64,000 nucleotides of DNA from Cycas panzhihuaensis (lineage: Eukaryota > Cycadophyta). Positions within the stretch are counted from its first letter, which is position 1. Every line of letters starts with the position of its first letter. The position numbers and the translations under genes are program-made. Positions 21,760-33,330 of this stretch are shown one piece after another. A model generated the notes under the pieces. The model did not search any database and was not told the DNA's origin. It worked only from the letters and a program-made list of their open reading frames with translations. Location of the stretch: contig CM041465.1 in assembly GCA_023213395.1 (NCBI GenBank), forward strand, positions 44,709,741-44,773,740. Direction: 5' to 3'.

Positions 21760-22465
21760 AGTCATTAGGTCCTCCTATCTGTGAAAGAGCCAAGCTAGGG
21801 TTTTTCTAAAGAGGAAAAATAATTGAATCAAAGTGTTGCCAAAAGGCATTGCCATCTGAATTCAAATTTGTACATAGCAATCATCAAGCCAGATCTGTAC
21901 GGAATAGTACGGTCCGTATGGAAGTGTATGGATGCCGAAAATCGAAGTCTTCAGAATTTGATAAAACTTACCCAAATTGTAGATTGGAGCCTCCTCAACA
22001 CTTTTTTCTTCAGAGCCGACATCAATTGAAGTCGTTTTGATGCAATTTCGACCAGTTCTAAGGGCACGCAGGTGTGTGACCTTTTCTCACCATTTTTCTT
22101 CAAAAATCTGACGAAAATCACTGGTACAAAGTGCTTGAATCCTTTCTCACTCTAAAACGAAGGATTTAAATCAGTTCTTTCAAGTGTTTGTCTCAGGTTT
22201 TAAGGATTGTTTTTCATTTTTCCAAAAAACCCTTGGGCGTGGGTTTGGACCTGTTTCCTGCCATATCTCTCAAATCTAGAAGTGAATCAAGATACTCACC
22301 TCAGTTCTGGATACACATTTGCGAGTACTTCGATTTGATCCCATTTTCTCTTTCATCTATACACTTTGGTGTCCGTATGGTATTCCATATAGCCAGTCGC
22401 ACGTCTGTCCGTACAACTGCATATTAATATTTTTGACCTCCTCAAAAATCAATTTACAAATAGTC
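21760..22465 (+). other. Element VI untranslated leader
   Basis: About 700 bases between primer site and gag, rich in T and C, with the words TACGGAATAGTACGG and CCGTATGGAAGTGTATGG at 21897-21930 and another GTCCGTATGG near 22370. No coding sequence recognised. Confidence 0.6.
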
Positions 22466-23400
22466 ATGGCCTCCTATGCTAGATCACTACCTGAAAGTGA
22501 CAAATTAACTGAAATGAACTTTAGTATTTGGAAGATAAAATTAGGAGGTCTATTAAGGGCAAAACATGCCTGGAGAATTACCACCAGGGATGAAAAACAA
22601 CCTTTTAATGTTGTAGATTTAATAAACTGGGAAGAAATGAACAATACTGCTGTCTCCGTACTCAAGCTCTCAATCTCTGATTCCTTGTTAGTATATGTGG
22701 ATGGTTTAGAGAATGCAAGTGAAATCTGGAAAATAATGTCCTCCATGTTTAGTAGAAAGAATGAAGCAAGAATTGTGGCCCTGAGAGACGAACCCTATAA
22801 ATTTAAAATGAGGGAAGGCTAAACCGTGTCTGAATTCATAACCAAGTTAACCAACATTAAAACTGCTCTTCTCATGGCTAGAGACAAATTGACTGACACA
22901 TAATTAATACATCTTATACTCAACAAACTTCCAAAATCTTTTTATAATATGGTAATAAACATGTTGACAGGAGAAGGGCAAATTGTGACGATGTCTTTTG
23001 ACGTTCTCACAGGTCATATGTTTAGTCAGGAACAAAGGAATCAGAGATATGAAGAAGACTCAGAAATTGAAGAAGCCCTTATCACCAAGATTCATTTGGG
23101 AAGCAGAGGACGAGGTCAATCTAATCCCAGATTACGAGGAAATGCATCAACTGCCTATAGGGGACGTTGGACTGAAGGAAGAGGACAAGGAAGAAATCCA
23201 CCTTGAGATGCTAGATTATGTTTCAACTGCAAAAAATCAAGTCATTTTTCAAGCAACTGTAGAGCTTTTAATGTCTGCTACCATTGCGGACAAATGGGTC
23301 AGTTTTCATACCAGTGCTACTAGAGACAAGTTGAAATTCAAAAGGGAAAGCAATAGGTGATTGGAAATTACAACAGAGAAAAAGACATAGTGGAAGAAAA
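22466..23400 (+). pseudogene. Element VI Gag and zinc knuckles
   Basis: The start ATG at 22466 is intact: MASYARSLPESDKLTEM, then NFSIWKIKLGGLLRAKHAW. A stop at 22820 ends the first frame; the same frame continues with TVSEFITKLTNIKTALLMA. A later frame reads MSFDVLTGHMFSQEQRNQRY and a Gly/Arg-rich stretch (23100-23200). The knuckles (23215-23325) read LCFNCKKSSHFSSNC, intact C-C-H-C, and CYHCGQMGQFSYQC, where the His is replaced by Phe or Gln. Gag forms the particle that packages element RNA. Confidence 0.86.
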
Positions 23401-24050
23401 AGTCGAAACAACCTTCATTGCAAAGATTAGCAAAGAAATGCCAAAGGCAATGTAAAATTGGTATGTTGACTCAGGAGCTTCACATCATATGACATGCATT
23501 GAAGAATGGTTTGAAGTCATCAAACCCTATGATCTCAATAAATTTGTTGAGTTAGGAGATAATTTTTCTTTGCATATAAAAGGAATAGGACAAATTGCTA
23601 TACGAATTGATGAAAAAATTCAACGTATAGGCTATGTCTTTTTTATGCCAGGAATGAAAAAGAATCTTTTGTCAGTATCTTAGTTGAGTGACAAAAAGTT
23701 GATAACAGTATTCGATGAATATGGTTATTGTTACATTCTTGATATGGAAAGGAATGGCACTGTGATAGCCAAAGGAGAAAAGTGTAATAGGTTGTATAAA
23801 TTGCTCTCCACTCTTGTACTGCTTGATAAAGGCCCCACTAAAATACCTTTTGATGTAAAGTCTCTTGTCAGAATCAAAGATTGATACTAATGAAATGTGG
23901 CATTTGAAGTATGGTCATATTTCTCATGATAGGTTAGAAAAATTAAAGAAATCCAAGATGGTGAATGGCTTACCAGATATTTCTTTCAATTACTTTGTAT
24001 GCAAAGGCTGTATGATGGGGAAACAACACAGGATCCCGTTCTGAAAAAGT
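23401..24050 (+). pseudogene. Element VI protease and GAG-pre-integrase
   Basis: Protease NWYVDSGASHHMTC near 23457-23500 with D-S-G kept. The frame runs on through GYVFFMPGMKKNLLSVS to a stop at 23681, then ITVFDEYGYCYILDMERNG. The pre-integrase unit MWHLKYGHISHDRLEKLK and CKGCMMGKQHRIPF ends at about 24045, where a TGA and then foreign-frame text mark the deletion junction. Confidence 0.85.
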
Positions 24051-25090
24051 TGCATGGCATTCATATCTCTCTCAAAATGACTTCCACCGATGTGAATCAG
24101 ATCATAGTTTATACGTAAAATCCAATCAAAGCTTAACATCTATCATAGTGGCGTATGTGGATGACATGTTGATCACTGGAGATGACGAAGATGTAATAAC
24201 ATTCATCAAAAGGTGATTCGAGAAGGTTTTCGAAATGACAGATCTGGGAATGTTGCATTACTACCTCGGTATAGAAATAGACAACGCAATTACTCCATTG
24301 TTCTTTCACAATCCGGTTATGTCAGAAATTTGCTAAGCAAGTTCAAAATGGATGGTTGTAATAGCGTCATCACACCAATGGATACCAGATTTGTGCTAAG
24401 CACAGAACAAGGAGCACACCCTGTTGATGCAACCTTGTACAGACAATTAATTAGAAGCCTAATTTATCTTACAACCACACAACCTGACATTTCATATGCA
24501 GTTGGTGTAGTTTCCAAATTCATGGAAAATCCCAAAGTCCCTCACTGGAATGCTGCAAAAAGAATTTTACGATACCTAGAAGGAACCATGAATCTTGGTT
24601 TGGAATATAGAAGGGAGAACAATATGTAGTTGACTGGTTTTTGCAACTCTGATTGGGCTGGAGATAGAACAAATAGGAAGTCAACGTCAGGATTTTGTTT
24701 CTTTCGGGGGGAATCATTGATCTCTTGGAGTAGTAAAAAGCAACACACGGTTGTATTATCCTCAATAGAAGTTGAATACAAGTCAGCAATCAATGTAGCA
24801 TGCAAAGGAGTATGGATTAGACAACTCCTAAAGGATCTTGGATAGGAAAAAGTAATGCCTACTTAGATATTCTGTGACAATCAAAATACAATTAAAATGA
24901 GAAAAAACTCAGTGCTACATGCAAGAACAAAGCACATAGAGATACACCATCATTTTATCAGAGAAAAACTGCAGAACAGAGAAATCAAGCTTCAAAGATT
25001 GTACTGTGAGACCAAATCATGATGTCCTTACCAAATCTCTTGGCAAGGAAAAATTTATTGTCTTTAGAAATCAGTTAGGATTAAGATAGA
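24051..25090 (+). pseudogene. Element VI C-terminal RT and RNase H
   Basis: Coding resumes inside RT with HRCESDHSLYVKSNQ and AYVDDMLITGDDED (24150-24190), so the YVDD box is intact although the upstream half of the enzyme is missing. Then MTDLGMLHYYLGIEI and LYRQLIRSLIYLTTTQPD. RNase H: GFCNSDWAGDRTNRKSTSG (24640-24695), LSSIEVEYKSAIN, FCDNQNTIKM, HIEIHHHFIREKLQNREI. Frame changes near 24210 and stops at 24627 and 24843. Lacking half of RT, it cannot act. Confidence 0.85.
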
Positions 25091-25108
25091 TAAAACATTA
25101 AGAGGGAG

Positions 25109-25249
25109 TGTAGAAGGTAATGTTTTATCTAGGGTTATGATATATGCCTAAAGAATTTTGTAAGGGTCTCACATCTTTCCCCCTTTCTCTCTCAAGGCGA
25201 CAAGTGGCACAATCCTATTGAGTGGTTGCCATTTGTACCTACTTCACAA

Positions 25250-25290
<41 letters not shown>

Positions 25291-25345
25291 AATAATTGAT
25301 CAATAAACAGAGAGAATTCATCTATATTCATTTTGAATCTTTTCA
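25109..25345 (+). repeat. 3' LTR of Element VI
   Basis: TGTAGAAGGTAATG to GAATCTTTTCA, 237 bp, preceded by the polypurine tract AAGAGGGAG (25100-25108). The (TA)n run at 25253-25286 is longer than in the 5' LTR and accounts for most of the length difference. Followed by the AAAAT target copy. Confidence 0.9.
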
Positions 25346-26885
25346 AAAATCAGACTATATTCTACTTGGTGGACAAGAAGGGTAGCTTGCCATTGCAAGC
25401 AAAGTGGTTTTCCCAAACCACCATGAATTGTCTCTTTCCATGTATTTAGGGACGGGGGAAAGTGGTGTAATTTCTTTCTGAAAAGGGATGGATTGATGAA
25501 TTTGGTTATGTTTATCATTTAACTTGGTTAATGAAACTTATCAAGGTGTAAATTTAGTAATTAGTTGTTGTGTTGTTTAAGCAGAAATAACAACTCATAT
25601 CTATAAAATAGATCTTTGAATGTATTTTGAAGGATAAAAGAAGGAATAATAAAGCTTTTATCCATCACTTGAGTTGTTTTAAAATTTATTTCAAGTGATT
25701 TCATTTAAGTTTTCTACATATTATTTTGGTATACTTGTCTAACTCTTCATTTGCAAGATATATCAACTAGCCCATAAGAGAGTATGGCATTCATATGGAC
25801 TTAGTTAACCTCTAGCTAATGGTTCACCACATGACTATTGCCTCTTTATCCATGGCCTTGGTTTGGCACATATAATCATAAATGAATGGAAGAAACAATA
25901 AGTAAACTGTATACATGAATAGGTCCATTTATCCTATTTACCATTTCATCACATAAACATAAAATAAATCATGTGCATGCAATCTTAAACCATAAAAGAC
26001 ACATACATACCTTTTACCATCAACGTTTCATTAAAACATGCATAATCACAACAGGGAGCAAGAAACAAAGTTCTACTAGTAACCTAAAACAAAATGTAGA
26101 ATCCATGATAGAATAGTAGCCTTAATGCATCACTATTTTATTGTTTACTATGGAGAATAGATACAAAACATGAAGATAATTTTAGGTACAATCAATTGCT
26201 GCTGATTAAGGTATAGCTAATATGACACATTTTCAACCATCTTAAAATTAAACTTTTGCATATCAATTTTTTGCCATCGTTAATGCTAAAAGTTTTTGAG
26301 TTTTCATTGTTAAACCTAGGACTTGGATCTATCATTAATACCTAGCCATACATCCTATGTATACAACCATATGGCTTGTTTATGGGTCAATTGTGTATTG
26401 TAGTGTACATATATAGCTATATGGCCTTATAGAGGTTGCAATTTATGAAAGCCATATGATCTATTACTGCAATCCTACAATTTGCTTTCATGGCAACTGT
26501 GTGGCCCTTAGAGACAACCCTACAACTTGCCATAAGTGTAGTTGTATGGCCTATTTTCATGGCCAGTCATCTTAAAAAAATAAAGGATTATTTAAAAAGA
26601 AGTTAAAGAATAAAAAAAAAAAAACCCTTCTTATGAAGAATTTTAGAAAATAAGAGTACATGATCTCCTTTTGCAGAATTATGAAGGTATTTACCTCTCA
26701 TATTGTCCTTTGATTTTCTTGCCTCCATGATGTCATGTTGTTTGGATCTCTTCTATGGATGAACCTCCTTTCAAGTCCTTGCTCTCCTATGGCTTTGATA
26801 CATCCTTCTTGCCCTTTCTCTTTAAGTCCTTGTGCACTTATGAGAGTAGAATATGATTTAACATTTTCTTCCCCAACATATAGTT
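25346..26885. other. Unassigned spacer, partly LTR-like
   Basis: No gene recognised. At 25560-25700 there is text of LTR character: a GTTGTGTTGTTTAAGCAG run, a TATA-like TCTATAAAATAGATC (25597-25611) and AATAAAGC (25650), but no partner copy is in the window. At 26340-26570 an imperfect motif containing CATATGGC or TATGGCC recurs about every 70 bp. A short A run at 26610-26625 is not linked to any element. Confidence 0.4.
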
Positions 26886-26886
26886 G

Positions 26887-27489
26887 TGTGCTCCTCAACC
26901 TCGCACTGCTCTACAATCTACTATTCATACACAGAAATGCAACAAGTACATACAAGGATTGGAGCATAGAAACCAAGCTTTCATTATGGGCACTGCGTCT
27001 GGTCCTCTCACAACCAGACATAGGCTAGAGTGGAATACATAGGCCGTTAAAGCGGCAAAATTGAGAACAGGAAGAGACATACAATCGTCTTTGATTGTCC
27101 CTATTTGTTACAGTATATTTGGTTACAATAGTTTCAACCAACTAATTCCTAAGAGTAATATAATTACATAAATTTATTTATTTATTCTTCGCTACTGTCC
27201 GCATGATGTCATTCCTACCCAAGATACGTCACTACTGCCTGAGTTGCACCAACGATTGTTTAGGTTGCACTTGCTATCCTCCTGGTCGCACCTACTATCA
27301 CCTTGGTTGCACCTGATGCTTGTCTGGTTGCACTTGATGTCTGTCTGGTTGCACCATCCGTTCCTTTATAACTGTTCTGCTGTTCCATTTGAAAATTGGT
27401 TGCTATTGTTACGGCGGTCTTGATTGTGATGTGACTATTCCCAGCTGTTCCATTGCTATTGCTGTTACTGCAACTTATTTCGCCACTCA
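26887..27489 (-). repeat. 3' LTR of Element VII
   Basis: On the minus strand it runs from TGAGTGGCGAAATAAG to GAGGAGCACA; 603 bp. A purine-rich CATTAGGGAGATG just inside it (about 27490-27502) is the polypurine tract. Tandem GGTTGCACC units lie at 27300-27360. It shows many substitutions relative to the 5' LTR. Confidence 0.9.
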
Positions 27490-27572
27490 CATCTCCCTAA
27501 TGACCACTTTTAAACGAGTAATTCTACTCGTTTCTACAAAATTTTCAAAATTCTTTCCCCTTCACTTCCCCC

Positions 27573-29465
27573 CTATCTCTTTCTCTTTTCCTTTACTTTT
27601 ATAATTTCTTCTTTTATATAGGCCAAATCCGTCTTTACAATCTGTGGGGGAAGTCTTAATCCTTTCTGTTTCATATATTCATATAACAGAGCTAAATCCC
27701 TCAATGCATCCAATTGGGGCAACATTATTTGTTCCCTTGAATATAATTGTTGTATCTCCTGCTGCAACTCCGTATTCAATTTTTGTGAATACTACAGCAT
27801 TGATCGATAAGATGTCATTTGTTGCCACAACTCCATGTGCTGTTCTGATTCTTCGCAAGATTTTAAAACCCATGCTCCCAGCCGATGAAATACTGGTTGT
27901 AATTCTTTTTTCTTTGATTTTTTTTCAACTGTGGAGTGGCTTCATCCACGTCATCCACTCATTGTAATATAAACTTTTTTAAGGTTTTCAGTTTCTGCCA
28001 AGTTTCAGACAACTGTTACTCTAACTGATAAATTCTTAATAGCTCGATTGTCGGCGACCTAGTTCTACTCTCCAGTTCTGTCACCAATTTCCAGGTTACC
28101 TGGGCCAAAAATGATGTCTTCCACCTTGACACATTCTGCAGTTCACATTTCATGGGGTCCAATCCTTCTTCCAATATCCCCTTGTCTACATTGTATTCAA
28201 TTTCTGGTGGCTCTTCTTTTATCTGATCAATCAGTTCCTACTTCCTCTTTTCTTGGGCCAGTTTTCTCCTTTTTTGCCTTTTAATTTCATTTTCCACCTG
28301 TTTTTGTTTTGTGTGTACTTCTCCTATTTTTCTCTTTCCTAGTCTTATTTCCTCTTTCTTTTGTTCTTCTTTTCCTCCCTCTTGTGGAGCTTCTTCCTCC
28401 TTTTGTTCTTCTCCTCCTCCTCGTTGGGGGGCTTCTTCTTTCTTTTGTTCTTCTCCCTCTCCTCCTTGGTGGACTTCTTCTTCCTTTACCTTTGATATAT
28501 TTTTGTTAATTATTGTTGCTTGATATCTCTTCTGCAACCATTCTTTTGCCTTATTTTGTAATCCATTTTTCATCTTGTTTGAATGTATTTGTCTAACAAG
28601 TCAGAGGTGCCTATTCTTCTTCAGACTTTGGCATTTCTAACTCTGGACACTGAGCAAATAACAACCCTTGAATCAAGGTAATATGATAGAATGTTGCCGT
28701 CCTAATTGATTCCCTAATCAATTGTAAATTCTGTAATAATCTCTGTGACATTATGTTGGTCCAATTAAATTGAGTACCCTTAGCCACCCTATTCACCATA
28801 CTACGCAAATTAGCAGGGGCATACAAGTTTTCTATGTTAATATAACTTTTGTAAAAATAAAATGGGCCAGAAACCTCTTTTTTGCTGCTTTTATTCTTGC
28901 AATTCTTATTCCAGAACTTAAGGTATCCTTGGCATCCGCTCCCATTTACTGAGCTGCTTTTTCTCTTGAAATTAAACTTTCTCTTCTTACTGGTTCATTG
29001 TCCTTGGGAAGACCCATAATAGCCGCTACTACTTTAGGTGATATCTGAATTAATTTAGGCTATTCTGCAATCATTAGTGTTATAGAATTCACAAATTGTA
29101 AGGCCGGGGGAAATGTCCCAACAAGCACATATTTCTGGAATCCCACATCACACATTAACTTTTTGTGTATATCCCCATTCTACATAAGTCGCCATTCTGA
29201 CCGAATGCGGGGGTCATCTGTCTCTCGAAAGACAACTTCCTTTGTCGTTTGAATACAGTGTCTGTTCTTGCTACAGTCGAGACAATTCCCGTGTTGTTAG
29301 AGCTGCTACTAAATTGCTGGAACCACTTTGATGTCGTCAGAGGAGCTACTTAGGTATGTTGGAGTTGCTTCTATGTTATTGGAGTCGTTCTACTTCTGTG
29401 TCGTTGAAGCCGCTTTTGCTTTGGTCAAATTCTGTCGGTTGTTCTCTCTCTGCTGTTCGCACCAT
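27573..29465 (-). pseudogene. Element VII accessory ORF after integrase (unknown function)
   Basis: A degraded reading frame of roughly 600 codons between integrase and 3' LTR. A plausible ATG is at 29465-29463 (MVRTAEREQPTEFD). After a Ser/Thr-rich start the frame reads DPRIRSEWRLM, LVGTFPPALQFVNSITLMIA (29130-29070) and ISPKVVAAIMGLPKDNEP; then AKKRFLAHFIFTKVIL, a frameshift, YAPANLRSMVNRVAKGT and FNWTNIMSQRLLQNLQLIRE (28800-28700). A Lys/Glu-rich stretch follows (28573-28238), then LIDQIKEEPPEIEYNVDKG and a C-terminal coiled-coil-like part ending at 27573 (LQQEIQQLYSREQI, LALLYEYMKQKGLRLPP). About ten stops or shifts interrupt it. I see no signal peptide or membrane segment, which argues against an env-like glycoprotein. 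I do not recognise the function. Confidence 0.75.
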
Positions 29466-29769
29466 CGGACACTTGAACTCTGCTATTGATCCTTTATTAC
29501 TGTTGGTTGCTTGAATTCTTCACAGTGCACAAAAGGGATGGTGAAATGGTTTCCGCACGATTATCTCGTCAGATTGGGATCCTTGGTTGTCCCATCGTTA
29601 TTATGGTGCGAGGTGGTCGCACCTCCCATCGTGCAAGCTACCTTTTTAAGTAGTTATTTAGTGGCCACCCCACTAATCGAATATGATTACCTTACAATAT
29701 TTCATAATTACTATTACATCAAATCACCCAGTTCCCTTTTCTGACTAGACAATCCCACTCCCTTAGTTT

Positions 29770-30860
29770 CTATGCTCTTTTTTTGTATGCTTTATATAAT
29801 TTTATCCTACTGCCATTGACAAGCTTAGTCAAAGGCTTACCATCTAACTGTTCTAGTTTAACAGCCACGTTTTCACAAATGTGAATGATCTTGTAAGGGC
29901 CTAGCCACCTTATTTTCATTTTGCCTGGTTTCATTTTAAATTTACTATCATACAATAAAACTAAATCGTTTACCTTATATTCTGGTATTTTGAAATGTCG
30001 ATCGTGTCAAGCTTTACATCTTCTTTTTTCTATCTGTAGTTCCCACAAGGCTCGAGCCCGTGCTTTATCCAATTTTAATAACTGAATCAGGCTTTGGTCG
30101 TAGGAGACTTTTGCTTCCAACCTCAACTGTTGTGCAACTCTCAAACTTTCTGCCTAGAATTCCAAGGGAACCATAACTTCCAATCCATATACTAATTGAA
30201 ATAGAGTATGTTTATGTGGCCTTTTCCTCATTGTTCGGTCTGCCCAAATAACTGAATGCAATTTATCTACCTAGTCCGTCCGATCAACATTGCAAATTTT
30301 TATCGAAGCTATCTTCAAGATTTTGTTGGTGCTTTTGACTTGTCCATTAGCCCTGGGATAGTATGGTGAGGATTTACCATGTTGTATCAAGAACTCGAAA
30401 GTCAAATGTTTTATTGTTTGATTCAGAAAACTTCCTCCTTGACCTAATACTGTCTCTAGGGGGCAGCCAAATCTAACTATAATTATCTTGTATAGAAACC
30501 AAGTTGTACTTTTAACATCACATTTCTTCAAGGTTTGGCTTCCATGCATTTTGTCAAAAAGTCCATAGCCACTAGCATGTATCTTGCATTGGTTCTTCGA
30601 GTCGGAGGACTAATTGGTCCCAGAAAGTCTAGTCCCCATTTTTCAAATGGGGCTTGGGCTAGGGGTAAATAATTTCTCTTAGAGGGCTTACTCGTTCGTT
30701 GGCAAATATCACAAGTCTTTACCCATTTTTTAGCATCCTCGAACAAAATTAGCCACTATAATCCTGCTAATAAGATCTTTTGTGCTGTAGCCTCGCTTTC
30801 GTGATGGGTTGAGGCTGCTCCTTCGTGAGCTTCTCTTAGTACTGTTTGTACTTCATGTTG
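29770..30860 (-). pseudogene. Element VII integrase
   Basis: Gypsy integrase. The HHCC zinc finger lies at about 30850-30700 (REAHEGAASTHHE, then VKTCDICQRTSK). The core has WGLDFLGPISPP with the first Asp (30620) and DFLTKCMEAKP. The second catalytic position reads VLGQGGSFLN where SDQG or SDNG is usual, and the Glu site reads YYPRANGQVKSTNK where Glu is replaced by Lys, so the triad is destroyed. The C-terminal module KMKIRWLGPYKIIHICENV (29920-29860) is the GPY/F motif. Stops and shifts lie near 30530 and 30270-29960. It would have inserted element DNA into the genome. Confidence 0.88.
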
Positions 30861-31249
30861 TAATATGCATCTTCGTAACACTTCATCCGGTCCCATCTTA
30901 TATCACATGCCACCTATTAGCTGGAAAGGAAAGGCTTTCTTAATAAAACTTCTCCTTTCTGCCTTTTCTAACCCCTTATGTGTTTGTCCTGTGGATAAAT
31001 ATTCTGCGATTCCCTCATACCATGATGGTACAACTTCAATAGAAAATAATTTATGGTCCGGAATATCATCAAATATCCCAGTGCCTGGTTCTCCTTCCTT
31101 TATTCTGGAAAGTTGATCTAGTATCATGTGCTTATCTCCATTTTTCATCACAATTTTAAACATAAATTCTTGGGAGAGCATTAGCCAACGACTAATCCTT
31201 CCTTGGAGAATAGGTTTATTAATTAAATATTGCAAAGCTTGATGATCAA
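30861..31249 (-). pseudogene. Element VII RNase H, 3' half
   Basis: Begins at the insertion point of VIII with DHQALQYLINKPILQGRISR (31244-31180), the conserved DHxAL of Gypsy RNase H, then FMFKIVMKNGDKHMILDQLS, which is the usual end (the G-NVVADALSR box). It joins the 5' half at 50551 once VIII and one ATCAA copy are removed. The part at 31080-30903 is the linker to integrase. Confidence 0.87.
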
Positions 31250-31571
31250 TGTTAGAAAATGCAACTGAAGCAAACAAGGTTAACAGGATCTTTCACATCG
31301 TGCGTATAACAAGCGTAAAGATCGCACGGGACACCATATTGCCGTGGGAAACCCTTACGGGTGAAAACCCACAAATGAATAATATTTACATTATGACAAA
31401 ATGATGTTACATCAAGGATGGAGTTTGATCTATATTTATAGATCTAAAGTGCCAAATATAAGTACAAATACATCCATTAGGTCACCACAATCGAGATTAT
31501 TCCTCCACATAATTAGGTATATAAATAGGAGGCCCACTTTATATTAGGTGGTATGGTCACATATTTCAACA
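31250..31571 (-). repeat. 3' LTR of Element VIII
   Basis: Plus-strand view TGTTAGAAAATGC to CATATTTCAACA, 322 bp. Adjacent TCCCCTCTTAAT at 31572-31583 is, on the minus strand, the polypurine tract ATTAAGAGGGGA. Confidence 0.92.
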
Positions 31572-32948
31572 TCCCCTCTTAATGTAAATGTGGGGCAACA
31601 AAGATTATCATTGGGAATAAATCCCCTCTCAAGGATAACCTTACTCAACCCAATATGCACGAACGTCGATGTAGCGATCTTCACTCGGATGTAACGGTGC
31701 CATGCCTCGTATGTGTTCAATTCTTTGGATATGCTTCAATAGACCTGCAACCATATAACTCTCTCTGCACCTGACACTTCATCCATTCAACTCAGCTATA
31801 TTCCTTTGACTAAACCAAGAGGTTGAGCCACTTAAGTCATGTGAATCGCCTCTTCCAGTCTTTGTTAAGGAACACTGATACAATACGATACGATACCCAA
31901 CTATCTGAAGCTGCTGAAGTAAGGATCAAACGGACCATAAACATAGAGACTGGTGCTAAATATCTCATCATACCTTAATCCTTCTTCTTGCCATGAATCA
32001 CCTGTGCAACAAGTTTACCAGCCTGCAAATCAACCAGGTACTTGCTTCAATACAACTCTCCATTGTGAATCTGTACTCACTGGAATGTTGGTATCTATCT
32101 CAAGTTTTGACTGGTATGTTGATCCTTGATCTTGCATCATCCTACAGGTCTTCAATTGTCAACGGAACATGGGGTTGCAATCCATGTCACTTCACCTAAC
32201 AACTCCTCATCATCAATCTGTTACTAAATCCTGCTTCCGTCTTAAGCACAATGTTAGGCAAACAAACCTCCACACCTGCTGAATAACATCATAGACAAGT
32301 GAAGCAATGAAGGATAAAACCTGTAACCAAATGATACTCAACATGATACGTCAACAACTCTATAACATCTAGACTGATCACATGCATTTCCCTTGCAGAT
32401 CACACTATTTGTAAGCTAATCAACTAATACCATGCTTCAAATGCTTGCAATCCTGCTGCTGCAATCTTCGTCTAAGATGTGTGCACTCCAATGCACCAAA
32501 GGAAACAAATGGAAGGCTTCTGACTTGGTCCAAACACAACATATGAGGGGAAATTATGCTACGAACAATCACAACAAGGGATCCCATACCTATCCGCTAC
32601 AACTTGTGCCAACAAACCATGGGAGGCAAACCACAACATGCACCAACCTCACCATTTGCATCATGATACACACCTGCAATGCAACCTGACAGGCCAACTA
32701 TACATAACATGACAAAGGCATAACTGATTTTAACGCTTCTCGTCTTAGACCTTTCCATTCACACTTCAATTTCATTAAGCACTTTACTTTGGTTCCACAT
32801 CAGACTTGTTCAGATATGCACCCATGATGAACCAACATCAAACAAGGCCACAAACTTCATGCTATCATCAATCCAACTATCAAAGTATAATGGTCCATCA
32901 CACATGACAATCATACAAGCAAATTCTAAACTTCATCACCTCATACAC
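31572..32948 (-). other. Element VIII internal region, 3' part (no coding seen)
   Basis: About 1.4 kb rich in CA/CAA text with no enzyme motif on either strand. The open plus frames at 31993-32199 and 32432-32689 have no family signature. Ends where the Element IX LTR begins. Confidence 0.5.
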
Positions 32949-33314
32949 TGTGACGATGTTAATGTCACATGGTCATTTCATGAAGTTAGAATTAGATAAA
33001 GTCACTTTTATGTTTATAACTTTAGGATAAGGTGACTATGCCTAAGTCACTTAAGTGAAATGACATAAAGTTCATTTCACTGTAATTTCATGTAATCTCA
33101 TTTGAATGTCATTGGGAGGGAAAACTCAAATTCCAAACCCTAATGAGCATCCTCATTATATAAGCTGAAATTACATGGAGAGTGAATATATTCTACACTT
33201 CTCCTCTTGAGCTCAAGCTATTAGCATTCTCTTGTTGAGTACATTGTGCTTGTCTCCACTATTTGCCATTGTGTAGTGTTAGTGCACTAGATCCCTAGAT
33301 CCATTCCCTCAACA
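32949..33314 (+). repeat. 5' LTR of Element IX
   Basis: TGTGACGATGTTAATG to TTCCCTCAACA, 366 bp. Contains a TATATAAG box near 33155. Differs from the 3' LTR at only two bases (near 33168 and 33188). Confidence 0.95.
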
Positions 33315-33316
33315 AG

Positions 33317-33330
33317 TGGTATCAGAGCCA
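33317..33330 (+). promoter_or_regulatory. Primer binding site of Element IX
   Basis: TGGTATCAGAGCCA, the exact Copia initiator-Met-tRNA site, two bases after the 5' LTR. Confidence 0.93.

Larger units (their letters stand above)
21516..25345 (+). mobile_element. Element VI: internally deleted Copia element
   Basis: A complete LTR-to-LTR insertion of 3,830 bp with LTRs of 232 and 237 bp, a primer site at 21748 and AAAAT target-site duplications. The internal region jumps from the GAG-pre-integrase unit (about 24045) straight to the middle of RT (about 24080), so the whole integrase core and the first half of RT are missing. Because the ends are intact the deletion is internal; whether it happened before or after insertion is unknown. 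Family as in V and XI. Confidence 0.92.

Noticed and set aside
26880-26886. Firm target-site duplication for Element VII
   Set aside because: ATAGTT occurs at 26880-26885 and 55714-55719 but is offset by one and two bases from the LTR ends, so it may be chance.
28309-28523. Hydrophobic plus-strand frames suggesting membrane proteins
   Set aside because: They are antisense shadows of the Lys/Glu-rich domain of the accessory frame (AAG/GAA codons read as CTT/TTC); the sense strand continues the coding text on both sides.
27573-29465. Envelope gene in Element VII
   Set aside because: Position fits, but no signal peptide, transmembrane segment or cleavage-site-like motif is visible in the readable parts; described as an accessory frame instead.
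33317-33330. Possible tRNA-related sequence
   Set aside because: This and similar strings at 21748, 43081 and 57274 are primer binding sites complementary to a tRNA 3' end, not tRNA genes; no cloverleaf surrounds them.
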